The notes under the pieces: generated by a model
Told to the model about the DNA's origin: nothing
The model's input: only the letters and a program-made list of their open reading frames with translations
Database searches by the model: none
Assembly (NCBI GenBank): GCA_003157055.1
Contig: PMIG01000118.1
Coordinates: 1 to 8,374, forward strand
Source of the DNA: Bacteroidales bacterium
GTDB lineage: Bacteria; Bacteroidota; Bacteroidia; Bacteroidales; VadinHA17
Reading direction: 5' to 3'
DNA: 8,374 nucleotides
Part shown: positions 1 through 6,505 of the stretch, one piece after another
Layout: each line of letters starts with the position of its first letter
How positions within the stretch are numbered: position 1 is the first letter of the stretch
Translations under genes and position numbers: made by a program

Positions 1-29
1 TTGATAATCAAGGGGTTTTAGTGGGGTTG

Positions 30-100
30 AGGTCGGTGGCGGATTCGAACCGCCGTAAACGGTTTTGCAGACCGCTACCTAGCCACTCGGTAAACCGACC
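30..100 (-). tRNA. tRNA-Cys, anticodon GCA
   Basis: Reading the minus strand gives a complete cloverleaf of 71 nt. The acceptor stem GGTCGGT pairs with ACCGACC, and the unpaired discriminator base is T (U73), the base expected for cysteine tRNA. The anticodon arm has stem GCGGT/ACCGT around loop CTGCAAA, placing GCA at positions 34-36 (plus-strand 66-68). The T arm is GGCGG-TTCGAAT-CCGCC. The D stem is short and imperfect, as in other Cys tRNAs. CCA is not encoded, so it must be added after transcription. The gene lies downstream of folB on the same strand but has its own -7 box about 15 nt upstream. Confidence 0.96.
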
Positions 101-114
101 ATCAGTTTGGATTG

Positions 115-122
115 CAAAAATA
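115..122 (-). promoter_or_regulatory. Bacteroidota -7 box for tRNA-Cys
   Basis: On the minus strand the bases read TATTTTTG, a full match to the Bacteroidota -7 consensus TAnnTTTG. The box ends 14 nt before the tRNA 5' end at base 100, which suits a transcript with a very short leader. The -33 element is weak: about 20-21 nt upstream there is TTA rather than TTG. The tRNA may also be reached by read-through from folB, since no terminator hairpin separates them. Confidence 0.55.
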
Positions 123-179
123 ATAAAATTTGTAAATTTCCTATAACTTAAAGCATTATGCTTCTATCTTTAGCAAACA

Positions 180-530
180 TTACCTGGTAATAACCACGCT
201 TACCGATTGAATCTTCCCTCCCATGGGAGGATTCATCTTGGAAACTTTTACAGTTGCTTTGGTAATCCCTTCCATCTCGGAAAATACTGCTTCAAGGATC
301 CTTCCTGCAATATGCTCAAGCAGATGAGATTTCTGTTCCATCTGCATCTTTACAAGCTCATACGCTCTCTGATAATTTACCGCATCCTTCAGATTATCAC
401 TCTCCATGGACTTCGACATATCTGTTTCAATCGTAAGATCGACCAGAAACCTGTTGCCCACAATCTGCTCTTCCTTATAATGTCCGTGGAATGAATAAAA
501 CTCCATTCCTTCAATCTGTATCAATCCCAT
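180..530 (-). CDS. folB: Dihydroneopterin aldolase
   Basis: FolB converts 7,8-dihydroneopterin to 6-hydroxymethyl-7,8-dihydropterin and glycolaldehyde in cytoplasmic folate synthesis; family members form ring-shaped oligomers. The 116-aa length is typical. Visible signatures are the N-terminal FYSFHGHYKEEQ block (residues 11-22, with E21 the likely counterpart of the conserved pterin-site glutamate), VNYQRAYELV (51-60), the LLEHIAGRI helix (70-78) with E72 at the pterin-anchoring position, and VKVSKMNPPMGG (94-105) with K98 as the probable catalytic lysine. The first ATG fits the usual family start (IxIEGMEFY). No Shine-Dalgarno site is present; the leader is AT-rich. No other folate gene is in the window. 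A near-consensus -7 element with one extra T (TATTTTTTG, 602 down to 594) may be its promoter. Confidence 0.93.
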   Translation of the reverse strand: MGLIQIEGMEFYSFHGHYKEEQIVGNRFLVDLTIETDMSKSMESDNLKDAVNYQRAYELVKMQMEQKSHLLEHIAGRILEAVFSEMEGITKATVKVSKMNPPMGGKIQSVSVVITR

Positions 531-614
531 AAAAATTATCTCATGTTATAACCTATTGATATCCTTGTATTTGTAATTTAAATAGACCTGATCCAAAAAA
601 TAACTGTAAATATA

Positions 615-646
615 TTTGGTTTATATTATAAACTACTTTATATTTG
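615..646 (+). promoter_or_regulatory. Bacteroidota -33/-7 promoter for the four-gene run
   Basis: TTTG at 615-618 and TATATTTG at 639-646 match the Bacteroidota -33 and -7 elements, separated by exactly 20 nt. Transcription should begin near 653, leaving about 40 nt of AT-rich leader before the ATG at 695. The box overlaps an in-frame TTG at 644, which rules that TTG out as a realistic start codon because it lies upstream of the expected transcript. A second TAnnTTTG match at 611-618 overlaps the -33 element but has no obvious -33 partner of its own. Confidence 0.75.
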
Positions 647-694
647 CAATATATTTATAATATTTCTAACATTCTTATAAAAGTAAACATTATT

Positions 695-1282
695 ATGGAA
701 AACGAAGAAAAAGTGATGACAGGCGAAGAGAGCCTTAAGATCATTTCAGAGATGATAAATAAAACAAAATTCGACATCCGCCAGGGAAGCTTTTACCTGC
801 TCTTCTGGGGATGGCTGATTTTTGTATGTTCCCTTTCAGAGTTCCTGCTAAAGAAATTTGCCGGTGTCGGACACTCTTACTATGTATGGCTTCTTGTAAT
901 TCCCGGCGTATTTGTATCGATGATTTATGGATTTATGACCGGACGAAAAGCAAAGGTGAGAACATATACAGGAATACTTTATATGTGGATCTGGTTCGGG
1001 TTTTTTATTGCAGCAATGGTGCTGTTCATTGTACACTCTAAAAGCATGTACTCAGTCGCCCCATACATCCTTTTGCTGGCAGGATTACCCACTTTTATTT
1101 CAGGGTTCCTGATTAAATTCAAGCCACTTATTGCAGGAGGTATTTGCTTCTGGGTCATCGCTCTTGCTATCTTTTTTGCCGGAACAGATACTTATTCCCT
1201 GGGCTCTGCAATCGCAATGCTTTTTGGATATCTTATTCCCGGATATATGTTAAAAAACAGAGTCGATCATGACGCGGTTTAA
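695..1282 (+). CDS. Six-helix integral membrane protein, partner of winged-helix gene
   Basis: I do not recognise a named function. Starting at the ATG at 695 the product is 195 aa; the frame stays open upstream to a TTG at 644, but that codon lies inside the promoter's -7 box. A charged cytoplasmic-type N-terminus (residues 1-30, rich in E and K, possibly helical) is followed by six hydrophobic segments at roughly 32-52, 62-82, 92-113, 121-140, 144-162 and 167-186, then a short polar tail. Loops are short, with a positive one (GRKAKVR, 83-89) after the second segment. No enzymatic motif, ATP-binding site or transporter signature is visible. The gene overlaps the next one by 14 nt, which suggests translational coupling and joint function. 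A plausible inference is a membrane sensor or anchor for the DNA-binding protein. Confidence 0.8.
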   Translation: MENEEKVMTGEESLKIISEMINKTKFDIRQGSFYLLFWGWLIFVCSLSEFLLKKFAGVGHSYYVWLLVIPGVFVSMIYGFMTGRKAKVRTYTGILYMWIWFGFFIAAMVLFIVHSKSMYSVAPYILLLAGLPTFISGFLIKFKPLIAGGICFWVIALAIFFAGTDTYSLGSAIAMLFGYLIPGYMLKNRVDHDAV

Positions 1283-1571
1283 AGAACTAGATCCCATTCT
1301 GCACTCGCAGTTGCGACTGGCTGTCGTTTCCCTGCTTATCGGGATCGAAATGGCTGAGTTCACTTATATAAGGGAACAAACAGGGGCAACAGCAGGAAAC
1401 CTCAGCATCCAGATAACCAGGCTAAAGGAAGCCGGATATATTGAGGTTATAAAGAAATTCAGGAATAACTATCCGCAAACTCTCTGCAGCATTACTGAAC
1501 TCGGCAGACAAAAGTTTGCTGAATATGTCAATGATCTTAAAGATTATCTGAGTCCCAAAAAACAGGGATAA
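1269..1571 (+). CDS. Winged-helix DNA-binding regulator, HTH_34-like
   Basis: This 100-aa protein is almost entirely one winged-helix domain of the MarR/ArsR-like type that Pfam calls HTH_34. The order of signatures is LDPILHSQLRLAVVSLL (residues 7-23, first helix), FTYIREQTGATAGNLS (31-46, helix 2 into the recognition helix), IQITRLKEAGYIEV (47-60, recognition helix and start of the wing), and ITELGRQKFAEYV (75-87, end of the wing and last helix). There is no ligand-binding or metal-binding domain and no cysteine pair; the only cysteine is C73. It begins inside the end of the upstream membrane-protein gene, so the two are probably coupled. Members of this family usually act as dimeric transcription regulators. 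The likely target, by inference only, is the operon's own promoter. It is followed by 58 nt with no recognisable promoter or terminator. Confidence 0.88.
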   Translation: MTRFKELDPILHSQLRLAVVSLLIGIEMAEFTYIREQTGATAGNLSIQITRLKEAGYIEVIKKFRNNYPQTLCSITELGRQKFAEYVNDLKDYLSPKKQG

Positions 1572-1629
1572 TCAAAGGGATTAGACATAGAAACAGAACA
1601 TATAATTAATTGAATTTAAAAACCACACT

Positions 1630-2436
1630 ATGACACATTTACTATTCACTTTAATGTTTTCCGTAAATCTTCTTTCGGGCAATGCAGGCATAAATCAAAT
1701 CAACAATTCAGAAATTGCAACCTGTTTTGTCAAATCTGAGATTGTTCCGGCAGATTCGTTGTTATTGGATATTCAGAGCAAAATATACAACGCTTTTATT
1801 AAGGCTCGTATGTCTCAGAAGAATGATGCTTTGATTGGATTAAGTAACCAGCTGGAGAACCTGTACAAAGCTAAAAATCAGAACCTGATCCTTTACTGGC
1901 GTTCCTACCTGCAGTATTATTTATCTATTGATTATCTTATAAAAGCAGATAATAAGTCGGCAGAAAATGAAATCAATAAAGGGATAGAACTGATGGAATC
2001 TGTTGAAAAGAAAAACTCTGAAGATTATGCCTTACTGGCAATGCTTCAGAGCTTTAGTATTCAGTTTAATAGTTCCAGAGCAATGTTTATTTCGGTAGAT
2101 GTTAAAAAGAATGTCGATAGTGCAATATCTCTCGATTCGACAAATCTAAGGGCCTGGTATGTGTCTGCCAGCAACGATTTCCATACTCCTGAACTGTACG
2201 GAGGAGGGAAGAAAGCCGAAAAATATCTACAGAAAGCAATTTCATTGCCTGCTCAAGAAATAATAAATAGCTATTTACCTTCCTGGGGAAAGGAAGAATC
2301 GTATGAGATGCTGATAAAACTATACATTCAAAAAGAAAACTGGGATATGGCTAAGAAATATTTTCAGGAAGGTGCCACGGCATTCCCTGAAAGTTATGTG
2401 ATAAACCAGCTGGCATCCAAATTAGTCGGAAAATAA
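1630..2436 (+). CDS. Exported TPR-like protein upstream of TonB receptor
   Basis: The 268-aa product begins with a hydrophobic stretch (residues 4-16) ending in small residues near 16-20, which resembles a signal peptide although its N-region (MTH) is only weakly positive. No lipobox cysteine follows, so a soluble periplasmic location is most likely. The rest is predicted helical with TPR-like pairs at about 86-120, 132-178 and 223-257; the last (ESYEMLIKLYIQKENWDMAK, then YFQEGATAFPES) is the clearest. ELYGGGKKAEKYLQKAIS (188-205) is a glycine-rich turn between helices. Its stop codon directly abuts the receptor's ATG (TAAATG), implying translational coupling and a shared task. SusD proteins also contain TPRs, but this one is about half their size, lacks a lipid anchor and precedes the receptor, so I do not call it SusD. 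The specific function is unknown. Confidence 0.8.
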   Translation: MTHLLFTLMFSVNLLSGNAGINQINNSEIATCFVKSEIVPADSLLLDIQSKIYNAFIKARMSQKNDALIGLSNQLENLYKAKNQNLILYWRSYLQYYLSIDYLIKADNKSAENEINKGIELMESVEKKNSEDYALLAMLQSFSIQFNSSRAMFISVDVKKNVDSAISLDSTNLRAWYVSASNDFHTPELYGGGKKAEKYLQKAISLPAQEIINSYLPSWGKEESYEMLIKLYIQKENWDMAKKYFQEGATAFPESYVINQLASKLVGK

Positions 2437-4584
2437 ATGAAGTATTGCATTTTAATATTACTCTTTTTTGTTCCGCTTGTGGTTTTTCCGCAATCTCTCT
2501 TAAAAGGCGTTGTTAAAGACAGTAACGGTGATGCTGTATTTGCTGCCAACGTTTATTTAAAGAATAACCCTCAAAAGGGGATTGTCACAGATCTTGACGG
2601 CAATTTCAGCTTAGCGGTCAGCAACGACACAGATACCCTTATTGTATCCTTTATTGGCTATAAACCAACAAAGATCCTGCTTCATTCAATTAAGATAAAT
2701 GAGTTTTTAAATGTTGTTCTGAAAGAAGGCAGCAAAACCCTTGCTGAAGTTTTTATCACGGCACAGGATCCAATATCAGAGAAATTCTCAGTTGTGAAGC
2801 TGGGTAAGCTGAATATATATCTTAATCCTGTTTCCCAGGGCGATCCCTTAAAGGCTATAACTTCATTGCCTGCATCAACAACAACAGACGAATCGGCTAA
2901 TCCTTCGTTAAGGGGTAGTTCGGCTGACAGGACAAGAGTGGTTTTAAATAATGTGCCTATTTACAATCCCGTTAGAAACAGCCAGATCAACGGGATAGGA
3001 AATTTCAGCATTTTTAATACTGAGATTATTCATGAACAGTATGTTTATGCAAGCAACCCGCCTCTGACCTATGGCAATACCAGCGCCGGCCTGATAGAAA
3101 TAGAGACCATAAATGAACTGCCTGCCAACCAGTTGCAGCTATCTGCATCGCTGGCAGGTGTCGGTGCTTTTTTATCTCAGAAAATCAAAAGCAAATCTTT
3201 CGTTCAGGTATTCGGGAACGCACAATTTTCTGATGCTTTTATTGGAGCTAACAAAACCAGCATGACAAGACTGAATAGCTTCTTCTCAAGAGACATGGGT
3301 GTTAATTTTCATAGTAATATTGGAAAAAGATTAACCTTTAATTCTTTTAACTATTATATTAATGAAGGTTACGATGTAAATGTTGAGGAATTTACATATT
3401 CAGGAAAAGCATTATCGGGAAAAACCAGGTTCTTTTCGGTCAATAATTTAAAATATCATACCGATAATGGTGTGTTAAGCATTAACAGCGGGATTGACAA
3501 TTCCCTGAAAAACTTCAGTTTCGGGGATTTAGTTTCCGGTAATAAAACAAATCAGGTTTTTACTTCTGCCGATTACAGATGGTTTATATCAGATAAGATT
3601 ACTCTGCAATCAGGTATTTCAAACGATTACCAGCGAAGCAGGTTTAATGACAGCATCCCCGTATATTATTATGCTCTGTCGCCTGAATCACCAAATTACC
3701 GTTCTGATACCGCCATTTCCAACAATATTCTGGAAGCTTATTCATACATCACCTGGGATATTAACGATAAGTGGACACTTTCTTCCGGAGTGAGAAGCAA
3801 TGTCCCTTTAAAAAATCAATCATATTATCTGAGTTCACAACTGGGATTAAAATACAGAATAAGCAAAAATCAATCCTTATTGCTGAGCGGAGGAAAATAT
3901 CATAACTATTCAACACCAAACTATTATTCAAAGAAATTCATCCTGCTTTCAAGCTATCAATTGGCACTGGATTATTCTTTCGAATATAAAAACTCATCCC
4001 TGACAGCTGCCACATACTACAAAAATGAAAAGGGTGAGCAGACGAATAACCTGTTTTTTACAATAGACGATCAAAGTACCTTTGGAATAGAATTTTATTA
4101 TGAGCAGAGTTTTATGAAATATTTAAAGCTGACATTTTCAAACACATTCATAAATCAGATCAGCGAAATAAATAACACCAGGTTCAAAGGAGAAAAAGAT
4201 TATAATTACTTCATTAAAACATCTTTGAATTACAATAATCCCAAAACATTTTCACTTACTCTTTCATATCTTGCAAGACCCGGAGACTGCTATACTCCTG
4301 TTGCAGTTTCATATTTTGACAGCCAGACAAATTTTTTTCTGCCTTTATTCAGCAGCAACATTAACAGCATAAGATATAAGGCTTATAACAGGATAGACAT
4401 AAGCATAAGCAGGTATTTTAAGTTCGGTAAGACTGCTCTTATAACTTTTGCTTCTTTAAACAATATCCTGAATACGAATAACGAAAGTGAAGTTTTATAC
4501 AACTCTGACTATAGTAAAACTCACTTTGACCATTATGAGCTAAGAACAGTATATTTTGGTTTAGTATGGCAGTTGAATTATTAG
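2437..4584 (+). CDS. TonB-dependent outer-membrane receptor
   Basis: This is a 715-aa TonB-dependent transporter, which takes a substrate across the outer membrane using energy from TonB/ExbBD. A signal peptide (residues 1-18, likely cut before Q19) is followed by a CarboxypepD_reg-like beta-sandwich (about 22-97: LKGVVKDSNGDAVFAANVYL, then GIVTDLDGNFSL and SFIGYKP), a plug domain (about 115-228, with NPSLRGSSADRTRVVLNNVP and NTSAGLIEIETINE) and a beta-barrel rich in aromatic, asparagine and serine strands to the C-terminus, which ends in the aromatic residue Y715. It is shorter than SusC-type receptors (about 1000 aa), and no SusD gene accompanies it, so glycan import by a SusCD pair is unlikely. 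Metal chelate, cofactor, peptide or small organic substrates remain possible; none can be read from the sequence. No obvious TonB box was identified. Confidence 0.93.
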   Translation: MKYCILILLFFVPLVVFPQSLLKGVVKDSNGDAVFAANVYLKNNPQKGIVTDLDGNFSLAVSNDTDTLIVSFIGYKPTKILLHSIKINEFLNVVLKEGSKTLAEVFITAQDPISEKFSVVKLGKLNIYLNPVSQGDPLKAITSLPASTTTDESANPSLRGSSADRTRVVLNNVPIYNPVRNSQINGIGNFSIFNTEIIHEQYVYASNPPLTYGNTSAGLIEIETINELPANQLQLSASLAGVGAFLSQKIKSKSFVQVFGNAQFSDAFIGANKTSMTRLNSFFSRDMGVNFHSNIGKRLTFNSFNYYINEGYDVNVEEFTYSGKALSGKTRFFSVNNLKYHTDNGVLSINSGIDNSLKNFSFGDLVSGNKTNQVFTSADYRWFISDKITLQSGISNDYQRSRFNDSIPVYYYALSPESPNYRSDTAISNNILEAYSYITWDINDKWTLSSGVRSNVPLKNQSYYLSSQLGLKYRISKNQSLLLSGGKYHNYSTPNYYSKKFILLSSYQLALDYSFEYKNSSLTAATYYKNEKGEQTNNLFFTIDDQSTFGIEFYYEQSFMKYLKLTFSNTFINQISEINNTRFKGEKDYNYFIKTSLNYNNPKTFSLTLSYLARPGDCYTPVAVSYFDSQTNFFLPLFSSNINSIRYKAYNRIDISISRYFKFGKTALITFASLNNILNTNNESEVLYNSDYSKTHFDHYELRTVYFGLVWQLNY

Positions 4585-4587
4585 CCA

Positions 4588-4622
4588 TTTTAGCAATCCG
4601 CTAAAAATATCAACGCTTTTAG
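4588..4622 (+). repeat. TTTTAG/CTAAAA inverted repeats after receptor gene
   Basis: TTTTAGC at 4588-4594 can pair with GCTAAAA at 4600-4606 around a 5-nt loop, and CTAAAA at 4601-4606 can instead pair with TTTTAG at 4617-4622. The two hairpins share their middle arm and exclude each other. The first starts 3 nt after the receptor stop codon and could slow or stop transcription, but no proper T-tract directly follows it. The stems are short and AT-rich, so the function is uncertain. Confidence 0.4.
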
Positions 4623-4643
4623 TGTACAAACTCAAATTCATCC

Positions 4644-4651
4644 TATTTTTG
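4644..4651 (+). promoter_or_regulatory. Bacteroidota -7 box for glnS
   Basis: TATTTTTG is a full match to TAnnTTTG and ends 19 nt before the glnS ATG, giving a predicted leader of roughly a dozen bases. The -33 region holds only TAG or TTTT-like sequence instead of TTG, so the match is half-strength. The box implies glnS is transcribed separately from the receptor gene upstream. Confidence 0.5.
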
Positions 4652-4670
4652 TAATTCAAAATTTGTTAGG

Positions 4671-6362
4671 ATGTCTGAAGAAAAGAAAGATGAGCTGAAA
4701 CCATCAGTAAGCTTCATCGAACAATTTATTATTGACGACCTGAAAGAGGGAAAGAACAACGGAAGAATTCACACCCGTTTTCCTCCTGAGCCCAACGGCT
4801 ATCTTCATATTGGCCACGCAAAAGCTATATGCCTCGATTTCGGCATGGCTGAGAAATATGGCGGAAAATGCAATCTCAGGTTCGACGATACCAATCCTGT
4901 AAAGGAGGATGTTGAATATATTGATTCTATTAAGGAAGATATTCATTGGCTTGGATTCGGCTGGGATGATCGCGAATTCTATGCTTCTGATTATTTCGGA
5001 AAACTCTTTGAGTTCGCCATTGCCCTCATAAAAAGAGGTTTGGCATACGTCGACGATCAGCCCGCTGATGTAATTTCTTTGCAGAAAGGGACTCCCTCCC
5101 AGCCCGGAACAGTGAGCCCTTTCAGAGGCAGGAGCATGGCTGAAAGCCTCGACCTGTTTTATCGCATGAACGAAGGTGAATTTGAAGAGGGTAGTCATGT
5201 ACTGAGGGCGAAGATCGATATGGCCTCACCCAACATGCACATGCGCGACCCGATCATTTACAGGATACTTAAAACTCCCCACCACCGCACTGGTGATACC
5301 TGGAAGGTCTACCCAATGTATGATTTTGCGCACGGGCAGAGCGACTATTTTGAAGGGATAACCCATTCGCTGTGCACACTGGAATTTGAAGTGCACCGGC
5401 CTCTTTACGACTGGCTCATTGATCAGCTGATGACCAGTGATTACAGACCCAGGCAGATAGAGTTCAACCGCCTCAACCTCACATATACCATGATGAGCAA
5501 AAGGAAGCTTCTTGAACTTGTTCAGGAGAAAAAAGTCAGCGGCTGGGATGATCCCAGGATGCCTACTCTCTGCGGCCTTCGGAGAAGAGGCTATACTCCG
5601 GAATCAATAAGGAGGTTCATCGATCTCATCGGCTATACCAAGGTTGAAGCGATCAATGATGTTTCGCTCCTCGAATATGCCATCCGTGAAGATCTGAACC
5701 TGAAGGCTCCCAGGGTATTTGGAGTTCTCGACCCGCTGAAAGTCGTGATTACAAACTATCCGGCCGATAAGGTAGAAGAGATGGAAATCATTAATAATCC
5801 TGAAGATGAAAGCAAGGGAACAAGAAAAGTCCCGTTTTGCAACGAGGTTTATATTGAACGTGATGATTTTATGGAGAATCCGCCTCATAAGTTTTTCCGC
5901 CTTGCTCCTGGTACTGAGGTTCGTCTGAAAGGTGCATATATTGTAAAATGCGAGTCATTCCTGAAGAATGAATCCACGGGGATGATCGAAGAGGTTTACT
6001 GCACTTACGACCCGGCAACCAGAAGCGGCAGCGGCTCTGAAAAAAAGGTCAAGGGAACTCTGCACTGGGTATCCGCAAGGCATGCAATTGATGCAGAAGT
6101 CAGGCTATATGACAGGCTCTTCGATCATGAGGATCCTGCGGGACAAAAGGATGATGATTACAGGAGTTTTCTTAATCCTGGTTCTCTGAAGGTTCTCTCC
6201 GGATGCAAGCTTGAACCGTCGCTGAAAACGGCGAAAAAACTCGAAAAGTTCCAGTTTCAGAGACTTGGTTATTTCTGTGTCGACTATGATTCCTCAGAGG
6301 CTTATCCAGTGTTTAACAGGACTGTCTCGCTTAAGGATACATGGGCGAAGGTGAATAAATAA
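4671..6362 (+). CDS. glnS: Glutaminyl-tRNA synthetase
   Basis: GlnRS is a cytoplasmic class I synthetase that joins glutamine to tRNA-Gln using ATP. At 563 aa it is close to the E. coli enzyme (554 aa). Visible signatures are [17 protein letters not shown] (residues 37-53, with the HIGH motif at 46-49), RFDDTNP (70-76), the acceptor-binding region [11 protein letters not shown] (215-225), and MMSKRKL (274-280), the GlnRS form of KMSKS. The C-terminal two-barrel anticodon-binding domain runs from about 345, with [20 protein letters not shown] (462-481). [12 protein letters not shown] distinguishes it from GluRS, whose motif differs. The first ATG suits the family start. With a tRNA-Gln gene in the same window, this organism probably charges Gln directly; whether it also has GatCAB is not visible. 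Confidence 0.97.
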   Translation: MSEEKKDELKPSVSFIEQFIIDDLKEGKNNGRIHTRFPPEPNGYLHIGHAKAICLDFGMAEKYGGKCNLRFDDTNPVKEDVEYIDSIKEDIHWLGFGWDDREFYASDYFGKLFEFAIALIKRGLAYVDDQPADVISLQKGTPSQPGTVSPFRGRSMAESLDLFYRMNEGEFEEGSHVLRAKIDMASPNMHMRDPIIYRILKTPHHRTGDTWKVYPMYDFAHGQSDYFEGITHSLCTLEFEVHRPLYDWLIDQLMTSDYRPRQIEFNRLNLTYTMMSKRKLLELVQEKKVSGWDDPRMPTLCGLRRRGYTPESIRRFIDLIGYTKVEAINDVSLLEYAIREDLNLKAPRVFGVLDPLKVVITNYPADKVEEMEIINNPEDESKGTRKVPFCNEVYIERDDFMENPPHKFFRLAPGTEVRLKGAYIVKCESFLKNESTGMIEEVYCTYDPATRSGSGSEKKVKGTLHWVSARHAIDAEVRLYDRLFDHEDPAGQKDDDYRSFLNPGSLKVLSGCKLEPSLKTAKKLEKFQFQRLGYFCVDYDSSEAYPVFNRTVSLKDTWAKVNK

Positions 6363-6407
6363 GTCTTGCAGGTCTGGTCGCTGCGCTCCATCTTTCAGTC
6401 TTGCAGG
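6363..6407 (+). repeat. GTCTTGCAGG direct repeat pair
   Basis: The decamer GTCTTGCAGG occurs at 6363-6372, immediately after the glnS stop codon, and again at 6398-6407, with GTCTGGTC-type sequence between. More distant copies of the GTCTT core follow at 6450, 6463 and 6485, before the lipoprotein gene. The same core forms octamer arrays beyond the tRNA-Gln gene. No hairpin terminator was found for glnS in this spacer. Confidence 0.5.
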
Positions 6408-6452
6408 ACGAAATTTATTGCACCCGGCAACTTTTGGCTCGAATTTTGTGTC

Positions 6453-6483
6453 TTGATCTGGTGTCTTTTATAAAGTAACTTTA
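6453..6483 (+). promoter_or_regulatory. Probable promoter of the lipoprotein gene
   Basis: TTG at 6453-6455 and TAACTTTA at 6476-6483 resemble the Bacteroidota -33 and -7 elements, with the same 20-nt spacing as the strongest promoters in this window. The -7 box deviates at its last base (A for G). Predicted transcription starts near 6490. AGGAG at 6499-6503 lies only 2 nt from the ATG at 6506, which is too close for an ordinary Shine-Dalgarno site. Confidence 0.45.
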
Positions 6484-6505
6484 AGTCTTATTAAAAACAG
6501 GAGTT

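Noticed and set aside
30..100. tRNA-Cys as an integration site for a mobile element
   Set aside because: No second copy of the tRNA 3' end and no integrase gene appear in the window.
207..494. Plus-strand open frame opposite folB
   Set aside because: folB on the minus strand carries conserved catalytic residues; the opposite frame is a by-product of its codons.
811..1041. Open frames on both strands overlapping the six-helix membrane protein
   Set aside because: They fall within a frame with a good promoter, a plausible start and regular membrane helices; the alternatives show none of these.
1630..4584. Classical SusC/SusD glycan uptake pair
   Set aside because: The receptor is much shorter than SusC, the partner is small, lacks a lipobox and comes before the receptor, and no glycan-degrading enzyme is nearby.
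4704..5198. Minus-strand open frame of 164 codons inside glnS
   Set aside because: It is fully antisense to a clear GlnRS coding sequence, including its HIGH motif region, and has no family signature of its own.
5604..5888. Minus-strand open frame of 94 codons inside glnS
   Set aside because: It lies antisense to the GlnRS anticodon-binding region and has no independent support.
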